Below the pieces are notes generated by a model. The model was not told the DNA's origin and ran no database searches. It saw only the letters and a list, made by a program, of their open reading frames with translations. 64,000 nt of DNA, from contig OX123193.2 of assembly GCA_944739405.2 (NCBI GenBank), positions 22,247,516-22,311,515 on the forward strand, read 5' to 3'. The position numbers were made by a program, and so were the translations under genes. Shown piece by piece: positions 13,178 through 24,507 of the stretch. Each line of letters opens with the position of its first letter. The stretch's first letter is position 1. This stretch comes from Euclidia mi (lineage: Eukaryota; Arthropoda; Insecta; Lepidoptera; Erebidae).

Positions 13178-14193
13178 CGTGCAGTCCGCTGTAATTTCGC
13201 TCTATTAACATATCTCCAACGTTAATTGACTTGTTTCGTTGTTATATGCTCCAGTACAGCATATCAATTTCTAACTTTTCGTACATTATCTATACATATA
13301 CTCGTAATAAAATGGTAGGAAAGTCAAAACTGTACATTGAATATTTTTGTTAAAGAATACTTGGGGTGTGATCTACTATCGATACCGAGGCCAAAAATAT
13401 AGTTTTTAGATTTTTTGTCTGTTTGTCTGTTTATCTGTTTATCTGTTTGTCCTTATATCCGGGATAAAGTAAAAAAGTACTGCATGGATTTACTTCAAAT
13501 TCGGAACAAATATTATTAAAAAGTTGGGTCACCACATAGGCTACATATTATCACGCTATGACCTACAGGGAACGAGCAGAGAACCTTTATTTCTTCAACG
13601 CATTCTGTAACAACGTGTAATGTAACAATGCATATTTGAATGTTGTTATTATGTTAACTATGCTATAAGCTAGCTTCACACTATAAAAATCACGCAATAT
13701 AAGTAACTTAGGCTACTAAACATAATTAATTGAATATAAGTAGAATCAAGACAATTTTAATGCAGCGCCATCTAAGAAAGTTCAAAAACATCAAGTCGAA
13801 TTACATGTGTAAGCCCTTTTTGGATATAAATAATTTAAATTTGAACATGTTGGCGACGTTAATAGTTGTTTTCAAAAGTCATAGATAGAGTTGTACATTT
13901 TCTTCTTAAAAAAAATATTTTTAATTCGTTTCAGAGATGAGCAAGACTATTAGTTGAAGTTATTTAAATAATTAACTACACCATCGCCACACTTGATTGC
14001 TTACATCATTTCTGTCAGAATAAATAGTAATAGAGTTAGTACAAAATAAACATTTTGGTCACATTGCTGTAATTATTGCTTCTTAATTAATATATTTTCA
14101 TGTCGCATGTAAACTTGCTTTAAATTGTCTTCCGGGATATACATATAGCACGTACCTTTGTTTGGATTAACTGTATATAAACATTAGTGAGAT
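13178..14193. other. No gene; degenerate tetranucleotide repeat
   Basis: AT-rich non-coding DNA. A run of tttgtctg/tttatctg units lies at about 13415-13452, followed by sequence resembling the ends of short lepidopteran Helitrons, but no termini could be fixed. Confidence 0.4.
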
Positions 14194-16625
14194 GTGGAAC
14201 TAGCTAGATTATTTTTACTCACACACAGCCATTTATTTATTGTTACGTCTGAAGCGGTTTGGCGGATACTGGTGTTCTCTATACATGAGAAGCATCCTAC
14301 CGTAATGCATTTACACGACCACCTAGAGAACGGCCAGCGCATATATTTTGATCCCGACAGCGTTGCTGAGCACTTGGAAAATCCGCGTCAAACAACTCTC
14401 TTGGCATTTTTCAGCCTCTGTAAAATCGATCAGTTTGGGAGGTCCCTTACGTATGACGAGATGCCTTCATATTACACGTACGACAAGCAAAAGGGTGTAT
14501 TTAACCGACGTTGACGAGGAGGTGCTGTGGAAGGTTTTCCGGGAAGTTTCAAGGACACTGCATTTTGTAGAATTTATACCGTACACACAAATAATGTCGA
14601 ATGCTATTTTCTGCGGTTGTTACTTCACACGGTCCGAGGCCCAACGTCTTTCGCCTTTCTGAGGACATTTGATGGCTTGGAGTATCCCACTTACCGCACA
14701 GCCTGCGTAGTACGTCACTTTCTCGACGGTGACCAATACTGGGATGACAACCTCGCGGAGGCGAGCGTCAGTGACAGTCCCAGCCACATGCGTCATCTGT
14801 TTGACGTCATCTTGGTGTTTTGTGGAGTGGCGAACGCGGTAGCTTTCTGGGAGAAGTATCGCCATCATCTGTCTTAAGATTTTCTACGAGCTTTGAGGCG
14901 TGTTACTAGAGACGAAGTCGAAGTAACTGATGACCGCGTGCTGAACACCTGTCTCAGTTCACTTCAAGACGTGGTCATTTCTATCAGCGGCAATCCACTG
15001 GTCAAATATTTTTTACCAGCTTCCCAATCATCACCGCATCAAGACCGTGAAAATTGGGAGTATAACGCTGAGACAATTTCAAATTACCACCTTACGAATT
15101 TTACGACACCGTCCTTGAAAGCGTTGGGCAAAGCCAGGCTAAAATGTTTTTCTTGGATGCTCCTGGTGGAACAGGAAAAACATTTGTTACTACTGGCATA
15201 CCTGCAGAGGTCAGGAGGCAAGGCAAAATTGTCATTGCTGTCGCGTCGCCGGCAACCGTTGCCACACTGCTTCCGGGTGGCAAGACAGCACATACCATGT
15301 TTAAATTTCCCATCGATTTAGAGAGCGCCGTAACACCCGTTTGTGGTGTGTGCATGTGTGTGTTGTGTGTGTGAACAGTGATAAAGAACACGTGCTCAAG
15401 GATTGCTCTCTGATCGTATGGGATGAGCGTACGATGGCCAATAGGAAGGCAGTTCAGGCCATGGACAAAACCCTGCAGGACATCCGCAGGAACGAGCATT
15501 TAATGGGTGGTCACAGTTCTGTTCAGTGACGATTTCCGACAAACGCTTCCCGTGGTGACGCGGGGGTCGAGGGCTGACGAGGTGAGTCATCATCATCATC
15601 ATCATCAGCCTTTAACAGTCCACTGCTGGACTAGGCCTCTCCTTTGAAAGGAGGAATTGGCCTACTATACCACGCTGGCCAAACGGGTTGGTATAGGGTT
15701 TGTATCAAGTTTTCCTTCTCTTACAGTGCTGTTCTTGCTCCCTCTGTCGGCTTTTACGACATCCATGGGATGATATAGGGTGGTGACATTTCGTATTCTT
15801 AATCCGTCACCACACGGACAAGGTGAGTGCTTCGTTGAAATTATCTTTGTTGTGGTCACGAGTTCGTATGCTGCGCTTGACCATTAATATGAGACCTCAG
15901 CTTGGCGTCAATGCACGTGCTCAAAAATTCTAAGATGTCTTTCTAAGTCTTGGCGAAGACACTCTACCAGAGGAGAGAGGTGGATAGGTGGTGCTTCCAG
16001 AGTCTCTCAGTAGAGTTGTATCCAGCTTAGAATTATACAGCTGTATACCGTAATAGCAGAATTCGTGAGTGTGTGAGTGGCCTATTTTGACGCCCAAAAA
16101 TGATCAGGCTGTAGCAATTAACGAATGCATTCTCTCGGAAATTGAGAGGAATGAAGTGGTCTACATCTCTATAAACACTGTCATCGAGCAAGAAAACGCC
16201 ACACATTATCCCGTGGAATTTCTGAACTCCCAGTCAGCAAGTGAACTTCCAGCGCATAGCATCAAGCTGAAGGTCGGTGTCCCGATTATACTTCTTCGGA
16301 ACCTATCTCCTCCAAAGTTGTGTAACGTGACCCGCCTGAAAGTCATCTCGCTCCAGAGACACACCATTTAGGAAATTCTTGCGGGTTGTGGCGTCAGCGA
16401 GGCAGTATTTATACCACGCATTCCTCTCATACCTTATAATTCAAGCGCATACAGTTCCCCGTGAGTGTTTGCTTCGCGATGACCATCAATAAGTCGCAGA
16501 GGCAGACATTGAGGGCAGCGGGTGTCCTGTTTGTCGCTTGCGCCCGCGTCACCAGTCCTGACTCTCTTTACATTTTGGCTGCGGAGAGCCAAACCACTAA
16601 TGTTGTATATGGAGAAGTCCTATAA
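14194..16625 (+). pseudogene. Helitron Rep/helicase, C-terminal half, decayed
   Basis: Successive frames match the helicase part of a Helitron replicase in order. First comes SEAVWRILVFSIHEKHPTVM at about 14245, then the CFFLRLLLHTVRGPTSF-like block. The Walker A motif APGGTGKTF is at about 15160, the Walker B-like IVWDE at about 15415, and DDFRQTLPVV at about 15530. After the nested retroposon come LTINMRPQLGVNARA, then VEFLNSQS and LKVGVPIILLRNLSPPKLCN. The C-terminus ends SQTTNVVYGEVL with a stop at 16623-16625. At least four frameshifts, several stops and a GT-rich microsatellite at about 15340-15374 break the gene. The HUH Rep domain and Helitron ends are absent. It is a 5'-truncated relic. 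Confidence 0.88.
15588..15820 (-). mobile_element. Retroposon 'T', complete copy with (GAT)n tail and TSD
   Basis: A 233 bp insertion in the Helitron helicase, flanked by the 8 bp direct repeat aggtgagt at 15580-15587 and 15821-15828. Removing it restores an unbroken helicase frame (SRADE joined to VSASLKL), which proves it is an insertion. Its tail on the minus strand is (GAT)n, visible as (cat)n at 15588-15606. Just before the tail is the block 'gaggcctagtccagcagtgg', shared with SINEs and the 3' ends of RTE-like LINEs. No clear tRNA A or B box was seen in the body. Confidence 0.82.
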
Positions 16626-16845
16626 GTATGTATTTTACCCTGTTATGTATTCCTTATTTTCTCCATCTGCTTCAGTCACAACTTATGACTTAATTCAGCA
16701 GAATCACCATAAAGTCATTTATTCAAAGCAGGCTGAAAATCAGCACTTTTTGAAGGTCAATTTTACAAAAGATAGTCTCCCTCTGTTACTACACTTTCTG
16801 CAGGTATGAAATATAAAGAAGAAACGGGTAAATGAATGTTATTTT

Positions 16846-17134
16846 AAAAGGTATATCTTCTCATATCTTCACGCCTTTTATCCCCGAAGGGGTAGGCAGA
16901 GGTGTATTACACACCCACACTTCGCCAGATATGTTTCGGTCCCAATGTAATAGGGGGCGAGCCTATTGCCATCTACCGGGCACATTGTTAAGCGAGCGAT
17001 AATTAATTAATATTTTTTAATACACACATAACTTCGAAAAGTCATAGGTGTGTGCCCGGGGTAGCTGGGGATCGAACCCAAGACCATCGTCTCGGCAGTC
17101 CGTTACATACACCACTGGGCTATCGCCGCCGCGT
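16846..17134 (-). mobile_element. tRNA-derived SINE (type-2 head, 'cttcgggg' tail)
   Basis: On the minus strand the tRNA-related head is at 17134 to about 17060, with the B-box-like 'gggttcgatcccc'. It is followed by the 'aattaattatcgctcgctt' linker, then the body 'gtgcccggtagatggcaat', and the 3' end 'ccccttcggggataaaagg'. The same body and 3' end are joined to a different tRNA head at 19152 and 50814. This is therefore a head/tail chimera within the SINE families of the genome. Confidence 0.75.
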
Positions 17135-17135
17135 T

Positions 17136-17483
17136 TTTTTTAAAAGGTATAATCGTAGGTATTTATTTAATAGTTAGGTGCTGTATAGCGTTCCCGCAGA
17201 CGACGTCGCGGGCAGCAGCTAGTTAGATCTAAGCGAATGCCGCGCGTTAGAAATCTTTATTTTATGTAGGTACTAAACTTTTCCTTTTATCTATATATAT
17301 TATAAATCTACACATACTTACATAGTACAAAATGAAGTCCCCCTTTATTCCTGACTGCCAATGCTGCAGTGGTATGAACGCGATAAACAAAATACTACGT
17401 AACGGATTTCTGTACGGTTTACACCAATAGATAGGGTGATTCCAGAGGAAGGGTTTCGGTGCGAGGTGTACTCAATGGCTGCC
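17136..17483. other. Non-coding; possible Helitron-type terminal piece
   Basis: No gene. The part at about 17280-17480 ('catagtacaaaatgaagtcc', then 'acgtaacggatttctgtacg' and 'agggtgattccagaggaag') resembles the piece at 55600-55780 and looks like a short interspersed element. The ends were not resolved. Confidence 0.4.
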
Positions 17484-17830
17484 TCTGTGGTCCTGCGTGA
17501 TAGTGTAAGCGATTGCGGATCATGAGGTCTTGGGTTCGATTCCCGGATGGAATAAAATTGATATTGGGTTTTCCCGTTAATACTTATCCAATAGAAGTTC
17601 GAAGTCAGGAACTTGGCGTTCTTACACCCCCGTGTTTCGGAAAGCAGGTTAAGCTGTTGATCCTGCGCCAAATCTCTCTCCGGTCGTGTCGCTTGTGGCA
17701 TCCCATCGGACTATGAGATTGAGAGGATAGAATTGAGAGAGCACTTGTGTTTGCGCACACACTAAACTTGAGCAGTAGAATTTGTCCCGCGCAAGCCACC
17801 GAAATCAGTCGGTGGACTAATTACTGTCTA
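17484..17830 (+). mobile_element. tRNA-derived SINE (type-3 head) with shared central core
   Basis: A tRNA-like head at about 17484-17555 carries the B box 'gggttcgattccc'. A body follows with the core 'cgtgtttcggaaagcaggtt' at 17631-17650 and onward to about 17667. The same core, diverged, occurs in the 5S-headed SINEs (23485-23520, 45868-45895) and in the SINE at 55205-55595. No clear target duplication was found. Confidence 0.7.
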
Positions 17831-19013
17831 TCTTTACGATATCAAGCGTCTTTAAATAAAATTAGGCTAGATTTATTAGTTATACTACAACTACTAATAT
17901 TACCTGATACGGTCTAAAAAATGATTCCAAAACGAAACGTGAAATTTTGCAGCATGAAGTATCCTAAGATAAATTTATTATTGAATGACTAGCTACTAGT
18001 TCCACTTGTATTTGACTGTTTATTAAAATCATCTCAATGCTTCATTCTCGACTCTGCGTTCATTACTGTCTCTCGTACAGCATTCGACCTTAACTGTGAA
18101 AACTTAAAGTTGAAAACGTGTGAACGATACTGTAAGCATCCCTGACTTCTCCGTATAAAAAACGAGTAAAGAACACTACCACAAACAATCGAAACAAGCA
18201 TGTACATGTAATAAAATTGTAATCCGGGGCAGATACCTACCAATATAATTTACAGATAAGGAGGATGATTTTTAGCGGATTTTTGTATAAAAAATCCGAG
18301 TATATGCGTGCTTCCAACGACCATAATTCACCCTCAAGGAAAAAGGAATTACACGAGGCACAATCTCTTCACATACATAGAGTGCTTACGTCGCGAAAAG
18401 GGAAAGTGTAAGAAATTCCAGTTTATTTTCAGGCGTAAAGATAAACCTGCGGCGCAAATGCGAGAAATATACGACGCTGGCGGCGTTTAAAAAGGTAAAT
18501 CTATAGGCAAACTCCTCAGCCTCCACCAACAAGACTAAAGCAACATTACAGGCATTTCAATTTCGTACTTATGAGACCGTCCTCAAATGTACAGTACTTT
18601 ACACCCAGTGATTTTCATTAGACGCCATGTTCGCAGTAAAGCTATTGGGATAGATACTCGTGAAAAATTCCCTGTAGATAGAATTTGTCAACCCTAATGT
18701 ATTGAAATGTAAAAAGATCGGCGATACCGAACTCTTCTTTGTTTTACAAAAACATTATTGCCGCAGGGTGTTATCCGATTTATGTATTTCGGTTTGGAAA
18801 CAAGTAACACATTTTCTACGTCTATACATTTATGTTGTTTTAAAGTACTCGGACACATAGATGGTGGTCGCTACGTTGCTGCTATTTGCTAGCCTATTTT
18901 GGAACTTTGGACTACAATCCAGACGCCAGATAAAAACGTGTAATCCGAAAAAGGTTGTTCCGAGTTGACTATTCTTTGTATTCATAATTATGTTTGTATT
19001 TATTCATTTAGAT

Positions 19014-19151
19014 GCCGTGTGGTTGACGGCATAGAATACAAGTGTCACCACCCCCTATCTTCCCGTGGGTGTCGTAAGAGGCGACTAAGGGATAACACGA
19101 TGCAAATACCATCTTTGCGTAGAGACGGAAAACTCGACATCAAACCCTATA
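19014..19151 (+). mobile_element. Retroposon 'T', 5' part
   Basis: Matches the 5' two-thirds of the complete copy at 15588-15820: 'gccgtgtggttgacggcata', then 'gtcaccacccc', 'ggtgtcgtaagaggcgacta' and 'ctcgacatcaaaccctatac'. It stops where the tRNA-SINE head begins. The SINE replaced or inserted at its 3' part, or the two moved as one composite. Confidence 0.65.
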
Positions 19152-19402
19152 CGACTGCCTCGTTGGTCTCGCAGCATAAATGTGCGCGTGGGATCGGGAG
19201 GTCCCGGGTTCGTTTCCTGGGTCGGGCAGTGTTATTGGGTTTTTCTGTCACGAAATTCTCAGTAGCAGCACGGAGTCTGGAAATGTGCCCGGTACGGCAA
19301 TAGGCTCGCCCCTTATTACGTGGGACTAAAGTATATCTGGCGAAAAGTGGGTGTAGAAATACACCTCTGCCAACCCCTTCGGGGCTAAAAGGCGTGACGA
19401 TA
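19152..19402 (+). mobile_element. tRNA-derived SINE (type-1 head, 'cttcgggg' tail)
   Basis: The tRNA-like head at 19152-19228 has 'gcctcgttggtctcgcagca' and the B-box-like 'cgggttcgtttcc'. The body has 'agcacggagtctgg' and 'gtgcccggtacggcaatagg'. The 3' end is 'ccccttcggggctaaaaggc'. It is the same family as 50814-51063. It sits in repeat X copy B where copies A and C are uninterrupted. Confidence 0.78.
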
Positions 19403-20396
19403 TATATGTGTTATTAATTTATTTATACACAAACAAGGTGTAAGTACAATGGCGGACAAATGCCATAAGGCATTCTCTACCTGTCAACATTAAGGGGGTG
19501 CAGATACAAAAGTGGTAGGTTTAACTGTAAATTTTACTAATATTTATAAAGTGTAAGTGTATTTATAAAGTGTTATTATATAATAATAATTATGTTACAC
19601 TATATAAATATTAGTTAGTAGCACTAATTAATTACTGTGCCGTACCGTATTTTAGGTTATTATTTATTAGTCTCTACTTTATACACGGATGGCGTAATCA
19701 AGTGATTTAAACATCCACATCGTCACTTAACACTGCGACGAGAGTTGTGGATCCACTAATTATTATTGCGAGTTTAGGTATTCTCGGTATTCGTTGCTTG
19801 AATATTTGTAAATCCTTTTTGCTTATTTTATATAAGCAAGTGGTATTTTCAATCCGCAAGGGATTAAAATTTTCTTACGAGTCAAAGATAGTAGTGCGGT
19901 GACACGGTACGGTATTGGAATTGACCATGTCCATTGACAATGCCATCGACGTGACCACGATATACTTCATATTATATTTTGGTCAATTAGTCAGAAAATC
20001 AGTCCTTAATATCTCTGAGCTACATATTTTTACGCGATACTGACTCTTATTAGTAATTTCACTATATTTCTTTTAATATCACCAATGAATCAAACCAATT
20101 TATGTATCAATAAAAGTTTCCACAAAACAGGCCAACCCACAAGTACTTTATTCGCGGATAAAGAAACCTGTAAAAGGTTATATCGCGAGCATTTTAACGA
20201 TAAACCAATAACAACTTCATCATTCAGTTTTACCGAAGGATTTCGCTACGGCTGCCAAACTTATCCTTATAATCGAATCGAAAATCTTCGCACTTCGAGT
20301 GATTTATATTATTTGAACTGAGAACGAAATTGAATTTGCATGAACGAGGGGAGTGCAAGTGGGTAATTATGGATTTATTCGAAGCTTAAATTCGAC

Positions 20397-21245
20397 TTTA
20401 TTGGTTCGAGATTATTGGTTTAGGTTAGGTTAGAACTGTGACCACAACGCACGAGCTGAGCGAGCGAAGCGAGCGTGCCGCGGCAGCGGCCGGCGAAGTG
20501 CCAGAACCGAATCGGTCTTATAGTTATTGGTTTAGGTACGGTTAAACTGCGGTATAAACTCCCAGGAATGAATTTCGGTTGGAGTGTAGTCTTGGGGCCG
20601 CTACGGCGCGAGGACCTAAAATTTAGCCAAAATAGTGTTATTTTTGCAAATCGTTTATTTTCTCGATTCTATCGTATAAAAGACCTAAATATAAGGCTAA
20701 AAGTATCTTGGTGTTTTTTGTCTCCGACTAACCGTTTGTCGTAAAAACGATGAGGAAGGGATCTATAGGTTAGGTTAGGTTAGAACTGTGACCAACTACG
20801 CGCGAGCCGAGCGAGCGAAGCGAGCGGTGCCGCGGCAGCGGCTGGCGAGTGCTACCTCGAAATTGGTCGCGAAATTTTTCTAAGTATTTTTTTCATAGTG
20901 CCCCTAAAACGACACTCTGACTTGAATTTCAGTAATTTAAGACAAAACTCAGTGAAACGCTCTTTAATAATTCTAAACAATTGTTTTTCTCTGAGTATGA
21001 GTGAAAATATTATGGTAATTATGTTTAGGGATAAAAGCGTTATGATGAAAAACAGTAGGAGTTTAAATATATTTACATTAATGATATTATTAATTACAAT
21101 TTTCGGAAACATGAGTGTTATGAACATCGCCAATTGCACTACAAATAGTATAAATGAAAACTTTAGGCTGAAAAATTATAGGAAGAGTGATCATTCGGAT
21201 TACAAATCATTAGGAAGAACAATTTCGGGTAAAGAACTTTAGGTG
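20397..21245. repeat. Copy-B-specific block with paired 80 bp direct repeats
   Basis: Copies A and C agree with each other at this point and differ from copy B, which carries about 850 bp of other sequence in place of about 690 bp of X. It includes two direct repeats of about 80 bp at roughly 20416-20497 and 20763-20845. Each starts with TTAGG-like units followed by 'gagcgagcgaagcgagcg' and 'gccgcggcagcggc'. A 114-codon open frame at 20898-21242 has no recognisable similarity and is probably chance. Confidence 0.55.
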
Positions 21246-21610
21246 AGCCAATATGGACCTCCTTGGGACATATATCGAGGCTCTTTGAATATAATTTTTA
21301 ACTACATCTCCTCCACTAATAATTAACTCTGTGTCGCGAGGGACTTTACAAACGTTCAATAAACGGACACAAATCTACACAACAATTTGTGAAACACAAA
21401 GTGTTATCTTCGGAAGAAGATGAATTAAGTAGGAATCGAACCCGAACGACAAGGTAATTTTTCACGAGATAACAATGACGGGCAGGTAGGTAATGTCAGT
21501 GGATATTGTCTCTCGAGAATGTAGATACCTACTCGCGTTCTACATATTTAGCATTCATTTGCAGGCGCGGTTGTAGCCGTAATATGAATATATTGAATGC
21601 CAAATAACTG

Positions 21611-21803
21611 CCGGAGGCCCTATCCCCTATTCCTTCTCCCTCATCCCACTCCTTATCCTATCCCTTTTCCCAACGCCAAGGGGCGGCAACGCACTTGTGA
21701 CTCCTGTGGTGTTGCTTGTGTCCATGGGCGGCGGTAATTGCTTACCATCAGGCAATCCGTCAGCTCGTTTGCCGACTTATACAATAAAAAAATAAAAAAT
21801 AAA
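21611..21803 (+). mobile_element. A-tailed retroposon fragment ('ggcggtaatt' family)
   Basis: Inserted in repeat X copy B relative to copy A. The sequence starts 'ccggaggccc', contains 'ggggcggcaacgcacttgtg' and 'gggcggcggtaattgcttac', and ends in an A-rich tail. The same family, more complete, is at 49505-50410. The adjacent 'aactg' on both sides may be a short target duplication. Its autonomous relative is not in the window. Confidence 0.7.
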
Positions 21804-22548
21804 AACTGCGCAATATAATATACTTATAATTCACGTTCTACGCTTGTTCTATTCCAGGAATGCTTGGACTTTTGTGGTGCAAACCAATAAATAAAACCGT
21901 AAATAAAATGTCTTCGATTGAATTCGAAGGTCAGTTACAAGTCAAAGTATTCATAGACATTTGAGTATAACCACTGCGAAGGCGGTATAATTATACGGAT
22001 ACTGACTCAACTCCGGTTAAATTAGAAAGCCGATCGCGTTAAACTTAGGAGGATAATATGAAGGCCGGACAAAAACTTAGTACCACATCGAATCGATCAA
22101 AATTATTATTCTGTTGTTCCTTAAAAATAGATCCATTACAAGAATAACGAAAAAAACATGTTGTAACTTCTTCAAATAAAATCTATATAAAACACCCAAA
22201 AAGCTTATAAACGTATAATACAAGCAGGGGAGTATCGTTTGTGAAAGACATTTTATTTAAGTGTGTACACAAGTGTGTGGGTCATTGACATCGGTAGCAC
22301 AAACATTTAGAAAATATAAACCGAATTACTGAAGCACTACCTAATGCTTACAGTAACATAAAATTAAACGAGCATTTATTCTAAGCGTTTTGGCAGGCTT
22401 TGGAGATATATAATGTTCTGCGCAGTAACATGAGAGTGCCTACGGCACCAATTGAAACGGTTTCACGTGATTTTCCGTTACGACTGTATAAGACATGTCT
22501 ATAAAAACACTGTTACGGAAAAAGTACCAATAGGCTTAGGTATTTAAA

Positions 22549-22801
22549 TTATGCTAGTCCTCTAAATCTGTATGAGCGCCCATACAACTTAGAGGACTAT
22601 CTAAAATGGAGTCTACTATGTATGTATGGGGACACCCTTAAATTTTCCACTTTTTTATTTTTTATAATTTTTCCTTTATTTGTGCTGTAAGACCCTGCTT
22701 TTGGCCAAATTTCGTGATTCTAGTTGAACGGGAACTACTATATAGGTTTTCGACCCAAAACCTATAGGGTACTTACGGTTGACCTAGAATTGACAATTTG
22801 G
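22549..22801. mobile_element. Hairpin-rich 253 bp insertion between 23 bp direct repeats
   Basis: Copy A lacks this segment. In copy B it lies between identical 23 bp direct repeats at 22526-22548 and 22802-22824, of which copy A has only one. It has an 11 bp inverted repeat (22555-22565 with 22589-22599) and a perfect 10 bp hairpin (22741-22750 with 22757-22766, loop cgaccc). This may be an insertion with a long target duplication, or copy A may have lost it by recombination between the repeats. Confidence 0.6.
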
Positions 22802-23270
22802 ACCAATAGGCTTAGGTATTTAAAGTGGAAATCTGGGCGACTGGAATATTTAAGTGAAAAGACATCTTAATAAGTTTGTAGTAAAGTCTGTAATTTTTCT
22901 TGTAGGCGCTTATGAAACGGACTTTCTTGAATATATTGTCATTGATTGGCGATATTTGTGTACGGCGCCTTATAAATTTATATATAAGTATTTAAAGATA
23001 TACTCATAGCTATACAAACAAATGTTGATGACAATGTTTAACTTTGTACCTGAGACCACAGAGACTATGATGTATCTTGTGACGACGACTACATTAGTAA
23101 GAGTCTATGTCAATAAGTGCTACTTAACTTATACTTTAAGGTCTTAGCCCACATAAACGACTCGCCTCACACCCAACCAAAAGAATATCATTCAAATGTG
23201 GGCTTTAAGTATTGCTCTTTAGGTATTCTTTACATTGGCACATAATGGGTTTGTGCTAATAAATTATATT

Positions 23271-23717
23271 CATTTTTAGGATCCACGTAATAGGGGGCGA
23301 GCCTATTGCCGTTACCGGGCACATCACCAGACTCCGTGCTGCTATTGAGAATTCGGAAAAACTCAGTAACACTCGTGGCGAGACTTGGCTTGCCGTTCGT
23401 AACAGATAGGCAAAGTTAAGCAACGCTTGCACAGGTCACCACTTGGATGGGTGACCGTGTGTGGCATTTACATCTGAGCGCTACCGTGCTTCGGAGGGCA
23501 CGTAAAGCTGTCGGTCCCGGTTCTTGTCTAAGGATAAGGATCGTTAGGCCATGTCGGAGGTCTTCGGGCGGTCTGAAAATTCCGACACCAGAGTTGGCCA
23601 CACGCTCACACGAAAAACAAACAAAACAAACAGTAACACTTTTGCCCGACCCGGGAATCGAACCCGGGACCTCCGATCAGTAGTCGCATACGCTATCCAC
23701 TGGACCACGGAGGCAGT
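23271..23717 (-). mobile_element. tRNA-derived SINE split by a 5S-SINE (in repeat Y copy 1)
   Basis: Minus strand. The tRNA-like head (23717 to about 23645) reads 'tgcctccgtggtccagtgga' and ends in the B-box motif 'gggttcgattcccgggtcgg'. The body continues at 23363 down to 23271 with 'agcacggagtctgg', 'gtgcccggtaacggcaatag' and 'gctcgccccctatt'. A 257 bp 5S-derived SINE separates the two parts. The same SINE, unsplit, is at 42251-42496 with matching flanks, so it was present before the Y copies separated. Confidence 0.82.
23374..23630 (+). mobile_element. 5S rRNA-derived SINE (SINE3-type)
   Basis: A 257 bp insertion flanked by the 10 bp direct repeat cagtaacact (23364-23373 and 23631-23640). 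The 5' part resembles 5S rRNA and keeps its internal RNA polymerase III promoter: 'aagttaagcaacg' (A box, 23413-23425) and 'ggtcaccacttggatgggtg' with 'accg' (C box, 23434-23457). The middle carries the core 'ggcacgtaaagctgtcggtc' shared with tRNA-SINEs. It ends in an A-rich tail. The paralogous locus at 42395-42425 has the uninterrupted site with a single cagtaacact. A decayed second copy is at 45775-45985. Confidence 0.88.
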
Positions 23718-24270
23718 AATTTGACAGAATATTAGCTTAGAAATAAAAGCGTTATCACACAAACCAAAACAATCTGTAACATACTTTCTATAGCTACAAA
23801 TATATCAGTAGCTGTATTCTAACTCACAACCTCTTAACTGGTTGTACCGTCAAGAAACCTATACAAATTCAGCGAGGTCGATGCGGTGAAAGGGACCATC
23901 TAGTTCGGATACCAATTAATAAAGGTAGTTTATTTAGTATTTCTTTTCCTTTTATATAAGGTCGGTCTTTTATGTTATCATTTCTACCTACTAAGCTATT
24001 CATTTGATTATGTCCCTAGTTCCTGCAATTATGAAGAATCTTAACTTCATATGATTTTAAGAATATATTTATGAAAACTGTGATATATATTAAAACAGGC
24101 ATTCGATAAATTCTGGCATTGAAATACCTAAACCGTTGCAAAAAATACAACGAAATCTTTCCAGTTCACCTTTTTCTAAATACCATTTGTGTTTCAAGAG
24201 AGTTATTTTCGGTGGCAAAAAGCTTATACTCCTGATCAGTACAGTTTTAAATTTAAATACCTGCAGTAAT
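23718..24270 (+). repeat. Repeat Y, copy 1, left part
   Basis: Unclassified AT-rich repeat matching 42497-43081 closely in the same orientation. It is interrupted at 24270 by an RTE element and continues at 33909. No coding capacity was seen. Confidence 0.8.
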
Positions 24271-24507
24271 TACTCTTCTTATTACTCTTCACTTAGGCAA
24301 CTCCTGTCTGGCGCGTCCTAGTCGCGGATCTTCTACTTCAGTAGGCCGGAGTATGGAGATGGCGAAGTTCAGCAGGGACCCAGTTCTGCGGGGTATAACG
24401 CGGAGCCCGTGCCCAGGGTTACTTGATACTTGATACTTGATTGCACGGGCTGTTTCCGCAACTCCCCGTCTTGGCGCGTATTTTGCGTGCGGGTGGGAAT
24501 GGTGTCT

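Larger units (their letters stand above)
18118..23120 (+). repeat. Long interspersed repeat X, copy B (most complete)
   Basis: About 5 kb. Its left part (18118-19010) matches copy C at 59334-60210. The middle (19405-20395) matches copies A and C. The right part (21268-23120) matches copy A. It has received a retroposon plus SINE (19014-19402), an 850 bp unrelated block (20397-21245), an A-tailed fragment (21611-21803) and a 253 bp hairpin-rich segment (22549-22801). Divergence from copy A is roughly 4-5 percent over the short open frame compared by eye. No enzyme gene or terminal repeats were identified. Confidence 0.75.

Noticed and set aside
20898..21242. A 114-codon open frame in repeat X copy B
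   Set aside because: Low-complexity, hydrophobic and Asn/Met-rich from AT-rich DNA. It is absent from the other copies and has no recognisable motif.
23641..23717. Possible functional tRNA gene (B box and tRNA-like fold)
   Set aside because: It is the head of a SINE with the usual SINE body, found at several places. It does not end like a tRNA gene.
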